From Bacteroidaceae bacterium (GTDB lineage Bacteria; Bacteroidota; Bacteroidia; Bacteroidales; Bacteroidaceae), in NCBI GenBank assembly GCA_017453465.1, contig JAFTEV010000018.1, positions 1 through 42,665 of the forward strand: a stretch of 42,665 bases of DNA, read 5' to 3'. Every line of letters starts with the position of its first letter. Position 1 is the first letter of the stretch. Position numbers and translations under genes: made by a program. A model generated the notes under the pieces. The model was not told where the DNA came from and made no database searches. It saw nothing but the letters and a program-made list of their open reading frames with translations. This document shows, piece by piece, positions 24,175 through 32,019 of the stretch.

Positions 24175-25094
24175 CGGGATGTCTTTTTGTTGCGTTGCAG
24201 GAAGAAGTCGATAAGCTGTTGGTCGGTCTCCTTGATTTTTCTGACGAAGAAGAGGGGCGAAGCCTCCAGTTCCTCAATGTCCTCATGGGTGAAGGTGTAG
24301 GGGGTGCCACGTGTCCAGTCGATGAGGCGCATGTTGCAGCCAAACACATCGTTTTCGCCTGTGTGTCCTGTACATTCTCCCTGCCTGTAGATGTTTTCCC
24401 TGAAGGGAGAGTTCCAGATGACAGACTGCAAGAACAGCTCGTCGGCACAGTAGGTGTGGCGGAAAGCCTTTTTGATGAGGTTGCGTTTAGTCAGCAGGTA
24501 GCGGACGAAGCCGTCAGTGACCGACACCCAGTTGGGACCCATCCTCAGTTCGGGCAGACTGCTGATTCGGGGCTTCATCCACAGGTGCTTGTTGAGGGAG
24601 AGCAGGTTGCGCTGTATCATGCGTTCCAGGTTCTGCCCCAGTGTACGGTGGGGCAACTGGTTGTAGTTGTGGAAAAAGTGTTTCCGCAGTCTCTTCTGGA
24701 TGATGTCGTGGGTGGCTGGCTGGCTCCAGAACTCCACAAACTCTTTTCCGTCGTGAGCCTGAAAGAAAGCATGGATTTCGTCTTGCGACTTCAGCGGAAG
24801 GTCGGCTCCCGACAGCAGGTGGTAGTAGGCATAGTGCCCCGTCTGGCTGGCTTTCTCGAACAGCCGCATTTCGGCCTCAATCTGCGAGTCCTCGCCCCAC
24901 CAGATTTTGATGGAGGGCATCACATACAGACGGCTATGTTCCACCTCCACGTTCTTGAACCGTGCAGGGTCGGCCTTCTTGTCAATCATCAGGAAGATGT
25001 CGTTGCGCTCGTCGTCAATCAGGTGTACGAGCAACTGCAACAAGGCAGGCTGGTCGTGGGCAATGATGCAATAAGCATGACGTTGATTCTCCAT
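24171..25094 (-). CDS. Core-2/I-branching (GT14)-type glycosyltransferase
   Basis: A 307-residue protein. The start is set at MENQRHAYCIIAHDQPALLQLLVHLIDDERNDIFLMIDKK, which matches the typical beginning of bacterial GT14-like enzymes (H-A-Y-L-I-x-A-H); a longer reading frame runs 40 codons back into the previous gene and is rejected. Other family features are YYHLLSGADLPLKSQDEIHAFF near 110-131 (the SG-x-D-x-P motif), GPNWVSVTDGFVRYLL near 196-211 and the D-E-L-F-x-Q motif CADELFLQSVIWNSP near 227-241. Eukaryotic relatives transfer N-acetylglucosamine or xylose; the bacterial donor is unknown. It lies 10 bases after the GT2 gene and overlaps the next by four. Confidence 0.85.
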   Translation of the reverse strand: MENQRHAYCIIAHDQPALLQLLVHLIDDERNDIFLMIDKKADPARFKNVEVEHSRLYVMPSIKIWWGEDSQIEAEMRLFEKASQTGHYAYYHLLSGADLPLKSQDEIHAFFQAHDGKEFVEFWSQPATHDIIQKRLRKHFFHNYNQLPHRTLGQNLERMIQRNLLSLNKHLWMKPRISSLPELRMGPNWVSVTDGFVRYLLTKRNLIKKAFRHTYCADELFLQSVIWNSPFRENIYRQGECTGHTGENDVFGCNMRLIDWTRGTPYTFTHEDIEELEASPLFFVRKIKETDQQLIDFFLQRNKKTSR

Positions 25095-25104
25095 AAGCAA
25101 AACC

Positions 25105-25911
25105 CTATAAACGATGAAACCATGTGATAACGTGCAGCAGTGAACGAATCCACCGCCGGTAACATCGGCTCTCGGCACAGTAGTCGCGAGTCTGGATGCA
25201 AGGCTTGTTGTCAAAAGTATATAGCTCGTCCAGAGCCTCCCGATACACGGCTGGCACCAGTTCCTCGAAAAACTGCTCCCTTTCCTGCTCCATCAAGTCC
25301 TGCGAGCGGTAGCTGATGCCACCCATGTCATAGCGGCACACCACCCCAGGCACATACACAAAGCGACACGCCTCCAGCTTCATCTGCACCAGCAAACGCC
25401 AGTCGGCAGCAATGCTGAAACGCTCGTCAAATCCACCCAGCCGTTCAAAGCACTCACGCCGCACAAGGGTTGACTGATGGTTCAGCGGAGCCTTCCGCAG
25501 GTATTGCAGAGTCAGCCGTTCTGGTTGCCGCCCTATGTCCTCTCTGTCGGGGTAGCAGAAACACACATCCCCGTACAGCATGTCAGCCTCGTCAGCCTCA
25601 GGACTTTCCAGCAAGCGTTGCAACACATCAGGAGCATACAGCTCATCGCCCGAATTGAGGAAATACAGAAACTCCCCCTTCGCCATCCGTGCCCCCTTGT
25701 TCAGGGCATTATAGATGCCACGGTCGGGTTCACTTACCAACCAGGCAAAATGCGCCTTCATCTCGTCCAGAAACTCACAGCTGCCGTCGCTGCTTCCGCC
25801 GTCCACCACAATCCACTCGTAGTCGTGGAACGTCTGCTTGAGCATACTTCCCACCGTCTGCCTCAGTCCGTGCAGATTATTGTAATTGATGGTGACAACC
25901 GAAAGCTTCAT
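25105..25911 (-). CDS. GT2-family glycosyltransferase, first gene of the glycan operon
   Basis: A 268-residue GT-A enzyme with start MKLSVVTINYNNLHGLRQTVGSM. VDGGSSDGSCEFLDEM near 35-50 and the acceptor/metal region FLYFLNSGDELY near 82-93 follow the WcaA-like GT2 pattern (IDGGSxDGT, LNSGD). RECFERLGGFDERFSIAADWRLLVQ (about 150-174) is the characteristic loop of this subgroup. It would transfer a sugar from a nucleotide donor onto a growing surface glycan. A -7 box (TACCTTTG, minus strand, 25955-25948) lies 37 bases upstream at the tip of a very large palindrome, which separates it from the divergent phosphotransferase gene. Confidence 0.87.
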   Translation of the reverse strand: MKLSVVTINYNNLHGLRQTVGSMLKQTFHDYEWIVVDGGSSDGSCEFLDEMKAHFAWLVSEPDRGIYNALNKGARMAKGEFLYFLNSGDELYAPDVLQRLLESPEADEADMLYGDVCFCYPDREDIGRQPERLTLQYLRKAPLNHQSTLVRRECFERLGGFDERFSIAADWRLLVQMKLEACRFVYVPGVVCRYDMGGISYRSQDLMEQEREQFFEELVPAVYREALDELYTFDNKPCIQTRDYCAESRCYRRWIRSLLHVITWFHRL

Positions 25912-25947
25912 CTCTCCTGTTTTCTCTACATAATGATAAAAACATCG

Positions 25948-25955
25948 CAAAGGTA
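25948..25955 (-). promoter_or_regulatory. -7 box for the glycosyltransferase operon
   Basis: TACCTTTG on the minus strand is a perfect TAnnTTTG. It forms one tip of the large palindrome 25947-26255. Confidence 0.6.
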
Positions 25956-26245
25956 CGATTTTTTTTAGTTAAAAGTTAAAAGTTAAAAGATAAAATGCCA
26001 TGCGGAGTGCTTTTTAGTTAAAAGTTATGTGTTCATAGTGGGGAGGTAGGGGGTTAGGGAGATAGAAGGAGATAGAAGGAGTTAGAAGGAGTTAGAAGAC
26101 GATACAAAATCTGGTAACGTCCTTTATCTTCCTCTATCTCCCTTTAACTCCTTCTACCTCCCCACTATGAACACATAACTTTTAACTAAAAAGCACTCCG
26201 CATGGCATTTTAACTTTTAACTTTTACTTTTAACTAAAAAACTCT

Positions 26246-26253
26246 TACCTTTG
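26246..26253 (+). promoter_or_regulatory. -7 box for the LTA-synthase-like gene
   Basis: TACCTTTG, a perfect TAnnTTTG, ends only 15 bases before the chosen ATG at 26269. The leader would be very short, near ten bases. Confidence 0.55.
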
Positions 26254-26268
26254 CACGCAAAAAGCCCC

Positions 26269-28083
26269 ATGTTTCTTCTTTTCCTCCTCACGCTCCTCCT
26301 CTTCGTCCTCCAGAAGCCCCTCTTCATGCTCTACAACGCCGACATCGACCCCACAGTCAGCGTTTCCGACTACCTCGCCGTGATGTGGCACGGACTGCCG
26401 CTCGATGTCACCACCTCGGCCTACACCCTCGTCCTCCCCTGGCTCCTGCTGCTGGTGGCAAAGCTCGTTCCCCGCTTCCCCCTGCGCCCGCTGCTCCGGT
26501 CCTACTACGCGCTGGTCAGTCTGCTGCAGGCCCTCATCTTCGTGGCCGACACAGTGATGTACAGCTTCTGGCACTTCAAGCTCGACTCCACAGTCTTCCT
26601 CTACACCGACAAACCCGCAGCCGCCTTTGCCAGCGTCTCCCCGCTTTTCCTGTTCCTCTGCATCCTGGCAATACTGGCTCTCACCGCAGTCTATGGCTAT
26701 GCCTACCTGAAAGTCACTGCCCAGGCCGTGAAATCCAGCCGCAAACTGTGGAGCGTGCTCCTCCATCTGCTGCTGGCCCCACTCCTTTTCCTCATGATAC
26801 GCGGCGGACTGGGCGAAAGCACCGCCAACGTGACCAAGGCATACTACTCCGAAAACCAGTACCTCAACCATGCCAGTGTCAACGCAGCCTTCAACCTCTT
26901 CTATTCCCTCTCCCATCAGCAAAACTTCGCCCAGGAATTTCAATACTACGACACAGCAGCCGAGCGCGAATCACTCCTGCAAGGCATCTACCACACCGAG
27001 AGCACCCGTCCCGACACCCTCCTGCGCACCACCCGTCCCGACATCCTGCTCATCGTCTGGGAGGGCTGTGCCGCCAATGCCGCTGGCTGTATGGGCTGCC
27101 CCTTCGGAGCCACACCCCACCTCGACAGCCTTGCCGCCCACAGCGTCTTCTTCTCCAACTGCTGGGCCAACAGCTTCCGCACCGACCGTGGCCTCGTCTC
27201 CATCCTCTCCGGCTGGCTCGGACTGCCCTCGGCCTCCCTCATGCGTCTGAGCAGCAAGTCGGAGAGTCTGCCAGGCATAGCCCGCACCCTGCGGCAGGCC
27301 GGCTACACCACCGACTTCTGGTATGGCGGCGACATCGGCTTCACCAACATGGGCGGCTTCATGCTGCAAAACGGATTCCAGCGCACCCACAGCGACAAGG
27401 ACTTCACTGCCGCCGAAATCTTCAACGAATGGGGCGCAGCCGACGGCACGGTGTTCCGCCGGATTCTGGCAGACTGGCAGACACCCAGCCCCCAGCCACG
27501 CTTCACGACCGTCATGACCATCAGCAGCCACGAACCCTGGACCGTGCCCGACTACCATCGGCTCGACAACGAGATAGACAACAGCTTTGCCTACACCGAC
27601 CAGTGCATCCACGACCTCACCGTCTCCCTCCAGGCACAGGGACTTTGGGACAACACCCTCGTCATCATCCTGCCCGACCACGGAGCACTCTCCCGTCCTG
27701 GCTACAGCTTCTCCAGTCCCCAGCTCATGCACATCCCCCTCGTCCTCACGGGCGGAGCCATCCGTCAGCCGCGCCGCATCGCCACCCTGATGAACCAGTC
27801 TGACCTCGCCGCCACCCTCCTTGGCCAGCTCGCCCTGCCCCACGACGACTTCCCCTTCAGCCGCGACGTACTCAGCCGCGACTACACCTACCCCACCGCC
27901 ATCCATGCCTCGAAGACCAACCTCACCTTCATCGACTCCACGGGCCTCACCAACATCGACCTGGCCTCCGACCAGATAGTCAGCAGCACCGAGACCTGCG
28001 ACACCCTGCCCCATGCCCAGCTCCGTGCTCGCAAAGCCCGTGCCATCCTCCAGACCCTCTACCTCGATGCCAGCCGCCGCTGA
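26269..28083 (+). CDS. LTA-synthase-like membrane phosphotransferase (sulfatase fold)
   Basis: A 604-residue inner-membrane enzyme. About five membrane helices occupy residues 1-190 (FLLFLLTLLLFVLQKPLFMLY, LVLPWLLLLVAKLV, LVSLLQALIFVADTVMYSF, LFLFLCILAILALTAVYGYAYL, VLLHLLLAPLLFLMI). The periplasmic sulfatase-type domain has the metal ligand in LLIVWEGCAAN (about 261-271), the nucleophile threonine in NSFRTDRGLVSILSG (about 302-316) and the metal site in IILPDHGALS (about 466-475). Relatives transfer phosphoglycerol or phosphoethanolamine from phospholipids to glycans or lipid A. Start at ATG 26269; the earlier TTG lies inside the -7 box and is rejected. Codons end overwhelmingly in C. Divergent from the glycosyltransferase operon, so a role in decorating the same glycan is plausible. 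Confidence 0.86.
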   Translation: MFLLFLLTLLLFVLQKPLFMLYNADIDPTVSVSDYLAVMWHGLPLDVTTSAYTLVLPWLLLLVAKLVPRFPLRPLLRSYYALVSLLQALIFVADTVMYSFWHFKLDSTVFLYTDKPAAAFASVSPLFLFLCILAILALTAVYGYAYLKVTAQAVKSSRKLWSVLLHLLLAPLLFLMIRGGLGESTANVTKAYYSENQYLNHASVNAAFNLFYSLSHQQNFAQEFQYYDTAAERESLLQGIYHTESTRPDTLLRTTRPDILLIVWEGCAANAAGCMGCPFGATPHLDSLAAHSVFFSNCWANSFRTDRGLVSILSGWLGLPSASLMRLSSKSESLPGIARTLRQAGYTTDFWYGGDIGFTNMGGFMLQNGFQRTHSDKDFTAAEIFNEWGAADGTVFRRILADWQTPSPQPRFTTVMTISSHEPWTVPDYHRLDNEIDNSFAYTDQCIHDLTVSLQAQGLWDNTLVIILPDHGALSRPGYSFSSPQLMHIPLVLTGGAIRQPRRIATLMNQSDLAATLLGQLALPHDDFPFSRDVLSRDYTYPTAIHASKTNLTFIDSTGLTNIDLASDQIVSSTETCDTLPHAQLRARKARAILQTLYLDASRR

Positions 28084-28087
28084 ACTT

Positions 28088-28203
28088 AATAATTCACAAT
28101 TAAACAATTCACAATTCACAATTTGAGTATGAAAACTTCGGCGGACACAACAGCCGTAGATACTCAAATTGTGAATTGTGAATTGTTTAATTGTGAATTA
28201 CTA
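28088..28203. repeat. Palindromic element, AATTCACAA/TTGTGAATT type, between convergent genes
   Basis: Bases 28090-28130 and 28160-28200 are an exact 41-base inverted match composed of AATTCACAA words ending in TTTGAGTAT (core word shared with 601-735, 3531-3662 and 7920-8100). The loop is GAAAACTTCGGCGGACACAA and a few more bases. It fills the space between two convergent stops. Confidence 0.75.
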
Positions 28204-28221
28204 ATCGTGAATTGTTACACT

Positions 28222-28653
28222 CTATCCGTTTCCATCAGGAGCGGGAGCGACCTCATTGCTCTCAATCTCGGTATCGACAATGAAGCCCACCTTGTTCAGT
28301 TCCTCGCGCAGTTCGGGGCTGGGGGTGAAGATGACACGGCGGCGACGGATGAGGTCGGTGCTCACATCCTCAGCATTCTCCACCGCCTTCGCACGGAAGC
28401 CGATGCGGAACGTGCCCAGGTTGCCAATCTGCACGCTGTGACCGTTGAAGAGCAGCTGGCGCACCTCCTGCGTGTAGGCACGGCAGCCCACAGCAATCTG
28501 CGCATCGGTCAAGCCGCAGTCCTTGGCGCACAGCTGGATAAGCTCGTCAGCATGGATGGTGTTATAACGCTTAGCGGTTGTCACGTAGGCCACCTTCTTA
28601 GAGTAGCCAATCTTCTTTTTCTTGCTCGAAAGCCTGATTTTTGGATTTCCCAT
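28222..28653 (-). CDS. HU-like DNA-binding protein, copy 1
   Basis: A 143-residue protein of the Bacteroidales HU-like group. A lysine-rich start (SSKKKKIGYSKKVAYV) precedes the HU fold: YNTIHADELIQLCAKDCGLTDAQIAVGCRAYTQEVRQLLFNGHSVQIGNLGTFRIGFRAKAVENAEDV, in which GxSVxIGxLGTFR is the hallmark turn and strand. The arm region DLIRRRRVIFTPSPELREEL ends the fold, and an acidic tail follows. It probably shapes or compacts DNA, though the family's exact roles are unclear. A paralogue lies 108 bases upstream on the same strand, sharing NGHSV, AKAVENAEDVS and the general layout. Its end faces the phosphotransferase gene across a perfect palindrome. Confidence 0.83.
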   Translation of the reverse strand: MGNPKIRLSSKKKKIGYSKKVAYVTTAKRYNTIHADELIQLCAKDCGLTDAQIAVGCRAYTQEVRQLLFNGHSVQIGNLGTFRIGFRAKAVENAEDVSTDLIRRRRVIFTPSPELREELNKVGFIVDTEIESNEVAPAPDGNG

Positions 28654-28696
28654 AATGTTTTTTCTTTTGTTTTAGGGGTTAATAATTTTGTTTGTT

Positions 28697-28760
28697 TTGC
28701 CCGGAACACCCGGACAACCCGGAAAACCCAGAATATCCGGATTATCCGGAAAAGCCCGGC
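28697..28760. repeat. CCCGGA-word repeat between the two HU-like genes
   Basis: CCCGGAACA, CCCGGACAA, CCCGGAAAA, then ATCCGGATTATCCGGAAAA and CCCGG. The TATCCGGA words are self-complementary. It lies in the 108-base spacer between two co-directional genes. Confidence 0.5.
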
Positions 28761-28761
28761 C

Positions 28762-29154
28762 CTACTCCTCCTCCACCACGAAGGACTCCACACTGACGCG
28801 GCGCAGACGCTCCTGCATGTCGGCGTTCAGCACAAAGAGGATCTTCCTGCGCTTCACCAAGTCGGCACTCACGTCCTCGGCATTCTCCACCGCCTTCGCG
28901 TTGATGCCGAAGCGGAAATAGCCCACGCCCGGAAACTCCACGCTGTGCCCGTTCAGCAGCATCTGCTTCAGCTGGTGGCAGATGGCGCGAGCCACGCCCG
29001 AAAGCACTGCCTCGCTGATGCCCGTGTCGGCAGCCGCGTGCTCCAGAAACTGCTCATGGTCAATGGTGGTGTAGCGCACCGCCCGCTGTACGTAGCCCTG
29101 ACGGTTGGCCACCTTAATAAACTGTCGTTTTGCTCTTGAAACAAGATTTCCCAT
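28762..29154 (-). CDS. HU-like DNA-binding protein, copy 2
   Basis: A 130-residue paralogue of the neighbouring gene: YTTIDHEQFLEHAAADTGISEAVLSGVARAICHQLKQMLLNGHSVEFPGVGYFRFGINAKAVENAEDVSADLVKRRKILFVLNADMQERL. The GHSVxxxxxGxFRFG turn and a basic arm mark the HU fold. The two copies share AKAVENAEDVS but differ elsewhere, so the duplication is old. Start MGNLVSRAKRQF lies 68 bases after a perfect -7 box on the minus strand (29229-29222), suggesting that this gene leads a two-gene transcript. Target DNA is unknown. Confidence 0.83.
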   Translation of the reverse strand: MGNLVSRAKRQFIKVANRQGYVQRAVRYTTIDHEQFLEHAAADTGISEAVLSGVARAICHQLKQMLLNGHSVEFPGVGYFRFGINAKAVENAEDVSADLVKRRKILFVLNADMQERLRRVSVESFVVEEE

Positions 29155-29221
29155 AATGTCTTACATTTTTAATTAAAGGGGTTCTACAATCGTTTAAATT
29201 CTCTCTGCTTGCAAGCTGGTG

Positions 29222-29229
29222 CAAAGGTA
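29222..29229 (-). promoter_or_regulatory. -7 box for the HU-like gene pair
   Basis: TACCTTTG on the minus strand, perfect TAnnTTTG, 68 bases before the start of HU-like copy 2. Confidence 0.55.
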
Positions 29230-29330
29230 CGGCCATTTCGCCACCCGCAGAAGACTTTTTCCGCGCTTAACGGAAATTGGCCACCCTGCCCTGCCCCTCC
29301 CTGCGGGCCGAAACAGGCATACCCGCTGAA

Positions 29331-29412
29331 CGGCATAGGCAATCCGTCGCGCTCGCATAGGCAACCAAACGCAAACCATTGCCTACGCGAGCGCGACGGA
29401 TTGCCTACGCCG
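29331..29412. repeat. GC-rich palindromic element, GGCAATCCGTCGCGCTCG type
   Basis: CGGCATAGGCAATCCGTCGC and GCTCGCATAGGCAA (29331-29364) match the inverse of TTGCCTACGCGAGCGCG, ACGGATTGCCTACGCCG (29379-29412): 34 bases with two mismatches around a 14-base loop. A second copy lies at 42601 to the window end. The remaining gene-free bases 29155-29330 and 29413-29681 hold promoter boxes and an A-tract but no gene I can support. Confidence 0.75.
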
Positions 29413-29570
29413 CCCCGACGCTTTCCCTTTCTATATAAGGCCATTCGGCTCTGGACGGGCACTTGCAGCGATGCGCCGACCGATTTCCGAGCCTCTCCAC
29501 GCGATTTTTTACACTTCTGCACAAAAATCGCGTTAACAAAAAAAAAAAAACGATAAGGTTTGCTAAAGAA

Positions 29571-29603
29571 TTGTTAACAATACTACTAATAGCCGTACCT
29601 TTG
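29571..29603 (+). promoter_or_regulatory. Promoter of the secreted T9SS-type protein
   Basis: TACCTTTG at 29596-29603 with TTG at 29571-29573, spacing 22 bases. The start codon is 78 bases further on. Confidence 0.55.
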
Positions 29604-29681
29604 CATCCGAAAACAAACCTCGTGCGCAAATTTTCCAAAACATTTATTATACTCACTAATTTTATTTATTAAAACTCAAAA

Positions 29682-31400
29682 ATGCGTATGAAAATCTTTA
29701 CGTTAAAAACGCTCCTGATGAGCGCACTGCTTTGTGTGGGGTTGAACTCGTGGGCGGCTGATGAAACCATCACTTTTAGTGATAAGTACTCGTCAAATAC
29801 TACGATGACAGAAGAAACCGTGACAGGCTCAAATTTTGTCATAACTTTTAGTAAAGGTTCAAGCGGTACTGCGCCTCAATTTTATACCAATGGTTCTGCT
29901 ATCCGTGCATACGGCGGAAACACTTTCACGGTCAGCTCTACCACAAACATTGAAAAAATTGAAATCGCTTTTGGCTCAAGCGATGGCTCAAATGAAATCA
30001 CGACAGATGTTGGAACCTATGAAAGTGGCACATGGACAGGAAGCGCGACCAGCGTTACTTTCACTATAGGCGGAACAAGTGGTAACAGACGACTTGCATC
30101 CATAGCCGTAACTTATGCTTCTTCTGACATTCCTGTTACCCAAACAGACCCCACCATCCTTGTTGAGGATGACAATGTGACCTACGGCACAACCTACACA
30201 GTGGATGATGATTTGATTGAAGGCGGTGCCATCACGGTTACTTCTGCTGACGAAAGCATTGCTACAGTAGAGGGACTTACCATCACGCCACAAGCCGTAG
30301 GCACTGTGACTATCACCGTAGCTACTGCTGAAAACCTCAACTATTATGCTGGCAGCAAAACATTCACGCTGACCGTGAAGGCTCCAGAAGGTTCTGACAA
30401 GGCTCCTGCGGCTGCAACAACATTATTCAACGAAACTTTTGACGAGAGCAACGGCTCAGGTGGTCGTGACAACACTTTTGGTGGAAATGTTGGTACAAGC
30501 TCACTTACTGGAAAACTTGATGAAACATGGACAACTATTGGCAACAATGGTGCATCTGAGTGCATTAAGCTTGGTACGAGCAGTGCTGCTGGCACTGTTA
30601 AAACAGGCAATATCAGCTTGACTGGCAATGGTACACTGACATTCGCTGCTGCCGGCTGGAGTAGCGGGACAAATACCGTAACTGTAACTGCTACAGGTGC
30701 TACACTTAGCGGTGACACTGAGGTAACATTGACAAACAGCACATGGAATAGCTACACCGTAAACATCACTGAAGCAACAGGCAATGTGCAGATTACTTTC
30801 AGCATGAAGCGTGGCTTCCTCGACGATGTAAAGGTTGAAAGTGTTGGTGGTGCTGCCAACGTAACAGCACCCCTCAACGCCTCTGGCTATGCTACCTTCT
30901 GCTCACAGTATCCGCTCGACCTTGACAACATGGAGAATGGAACGGCCTGGATTGTCAAGAGCGTAGCTGATGACGGTGCCATCAAGTTTGAACAGGCAAC
31001 TGGCACAGTGAAGGGTGGCACTCCGCTCTTCCTGATGGGCGATGCTGGTGCTACTGTCACCATCCCAAGCGTTGACAGCAACGTGACTCCAGCGGGCAAC
31101 CTGCTTGTGGGCACATTGGCTCCCACATACGTAAGCGACGGCTACGGTCTGAGCGGCAACACCTTCATGACGATTAATGCAGGTGTGGTTCCTGCTGGCA
31201 AGGCTTATCTGCCTACAGGCGTGATGGCCAGCGGTGCTAAGCCACGCTTCGTCTTCGGCGAAGAAGATGCTACAGGCATCCAGACCGTGAAGACTGGCGG
31301 ACAGCTGGATGGCATCATCTACAACCTGCGTGGCCAGCGTGTAGCCAACCCCGTGAAAGGCATCTACATCCAGAACGGAAAGAAGATTCTCGTAAAATAA
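29682..31400 (+). CDS. Secreted beta-rich protein with type IX-like C-terminal tail
   Basis: A 572-residue exported protein; signal peptide MRMKIFTLKTLLMSALLCVGLNSWA. Residues about 27-150 form a beta-sandwich unit (ITFSDKYSSNTTMTEETV … GNRRLASIAVTYA), 155-245 an Ig-like unit (DPTILVEDDNVTYGTTYTVDDDLIEGGAITVTS … YYAGSKTFTLTVKAP), 255-390 a carbohydrate-binding-like jelly roll (ATTLFNETFDESNGSGG … MKRGFLDDVKVE), then a region starting NASGYATFCSQYPLDL that is common in Prevotella surface proteins. The end, GIIYNLRGQRVANPVKGIYIQNGKKILVK, is a standard type IX sorting-like tail. No catalytic motif was recognised; a binding or adhesin role is possible. A 61-residue small protein follows 36 bases later. 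Confidence 0.85.
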   Translation: MRMKIFTLKTLLMSALLCVGLNSWAADETITFSDKYSSNTTMTEETVTGSNFVITFSKGSSGTAPQFYTNGSAIRAYGGNTFTVSSTTNIEKIEIAFGSSDGSNEITTDVGTYESGTWTGSATSVTFTIGGTSGNRRLASIAVTYASSDIPVTQTDPTILVEDDNVTYGTTYTVDDDLIEGGAITVTSADESIATVEGLTITPQAVGTVTITVATAENLNYYAGSKTFTLTVKAPEGSDKAPAAATTLFNETFDESNGSGGRDNTFGGNVGTSSLTGKLDETWTTIGNNGASECIKLGTSSAAGTVKTGNISLTGNGTLTFAAAGWSSGTNTVTVTATGATLSGDTEVTLTNSTWNSYTVNITEATGNVQITFSMKRGFLDDVKVESVGGAANVTAPLNASGYATFCSQYPLDLDNMENGTAWIVKSVADDGAIKFEQATGTVKGGTPLFLMGDAGATVTIPSVDSNVTPAGNLLVGTLAPTYVSDGYGLSGNTFMTINAGVVPAGKAYLPTGVMASGAKPRFVFGEEDATGIQTVKTGGQLDGIIYNLRGQRVANPVKGIYIQNGKKILVK

Positions 31401-31436
31401 TTTATTAACGGCAACTAAAAGAAAGGACTGAAAGAT

Positions 31437-31622
31437 ATGAAAAAGACATATATTGCTCCCGCCGTGGAGATTGAACACATCACAGTGGAAACCATGATTG
31501 CAACATCGCCTGGTGCTACTGTAGATTCTACAAAGACAGTCAACGCTGCAAACATCGAAGCCCGCGACCGTGGCGACTACGCCCCCGTAGAGGACGATGC
31601 TACCTTTGGCAACCTCTGGTAA
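31437..31622 (+). CDS. Small MKKTYIxPxxE protein (61 residues), unknown function
   Basis: The sequence starts MKKTYIAPAVEIEHITVETM, continues IATSPGATVDSTKTVNAANIEARDRGDYAPVEDD and ends ATFGNLW. This start, the SPG near residue 25 and an acidic, tryptophan-ended tail recur in many small proteins of Prevotella and relatives that I recall as hypothetical. There is no signal peptide or membrane segment. It follows a T9SS-type surface protein by 36 bases with GAAAGGACTG before the start and is probably co-transcribed. A strong terminator lies 117 bases after its stop. Function unknown; a peptide precursor or an accessory to the upstream protein are both guesses. Confidence 0.7.
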   Translation: MKKTYIAPAVEIEHITVETMIATSPGATVDSTKTVNAANIEARDRGDYAPVEDDATFGNLW

Positions 31623-31738
31623 GAAGCACGAAAAGTGTTTGATAATTTCGATATAAAATCTATGGGCAACCGAAACGGCTGTGAAGCTCCTGCCCAGAAA
31701 ATTAGTGTTTTAAATTAGTAATATAAGTAAAATTTTTA

Positions 31739-31777
31739 GGGCAGCACACGCTGTGAAGCGCACGCTGCTCTTTTTTT
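31739..31777 (+). terminator. Rho-independent terminator
   Basis: GGGCAGC(ACACGCTGTGAAGCGCAC)GCTGCTC followed by seven Ts. The stem GAGCAGC/GCTGCTC-type pairing with additional GCG/CGC inside ends the transcript of the secreted protein and small protein. Confidence 0.75.
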
Positions 31778-31802
31778 GTCCCTGCGAAGCGGGGAGAAAA
31801 AA

Positions 31803-31960
31803 CCACAGATTGCACGGATTACACGGATTCTTTTCTTATGATAACCATTCACGAAATTACACAGATTGGACAGCACGGAGGAGTCGTTCACGACTCTAAA
31901 ATCTGTGTAATCCTATCTATAATTTCAAAAAAGAATCCGTGTAATCTGTGCAATCTGTGG
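31803..31960. repeat. Palindromic element, CACAGATTGCACGGATT type, copy A
   Basis: CCACAGATTGCACGGATTAC and ACGGATTCTTTT pair with AAAGAATCCGTGTAATC and TGTGCAATCTGTGG at the other end. Inside, GAAATTACACAGATT pairs with AATCTGTGTAATCC, and the tip GAGTCGTTCACGACTC is a small hairpin. A close copy follows 60 bases later. Confidence 0.8.
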
Positions 31961-32019
31961 TAAGTAGAAGAACAAAAATGATTTATATGAAATTCATGTT
32001 AAAAAAGCGAGAGAAAAAA

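Larger units (their letters stand above)
25947..26255. repeat. Very large palindrome between two divergent promoters
   Basis: Bases 25991-26049 and 26154-26212 are an exact inverted match of 59 bases. Outward, TTTTTTAGTTAAAAG words continue the match with a single indel and one mismatch to the -7 boxes at 25948 and 26253. Inward, GGAGATAGAAGGAG words (26058-26099) pair imperfectly with CTATCTCCCTTTAACTCC (26132-26151). The loop is only about ten bases near 26105. As RNA or cruciform DNA it would give a hairpin with arms near 140 bases. No gene is seen in it. Confidence 0.85.
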
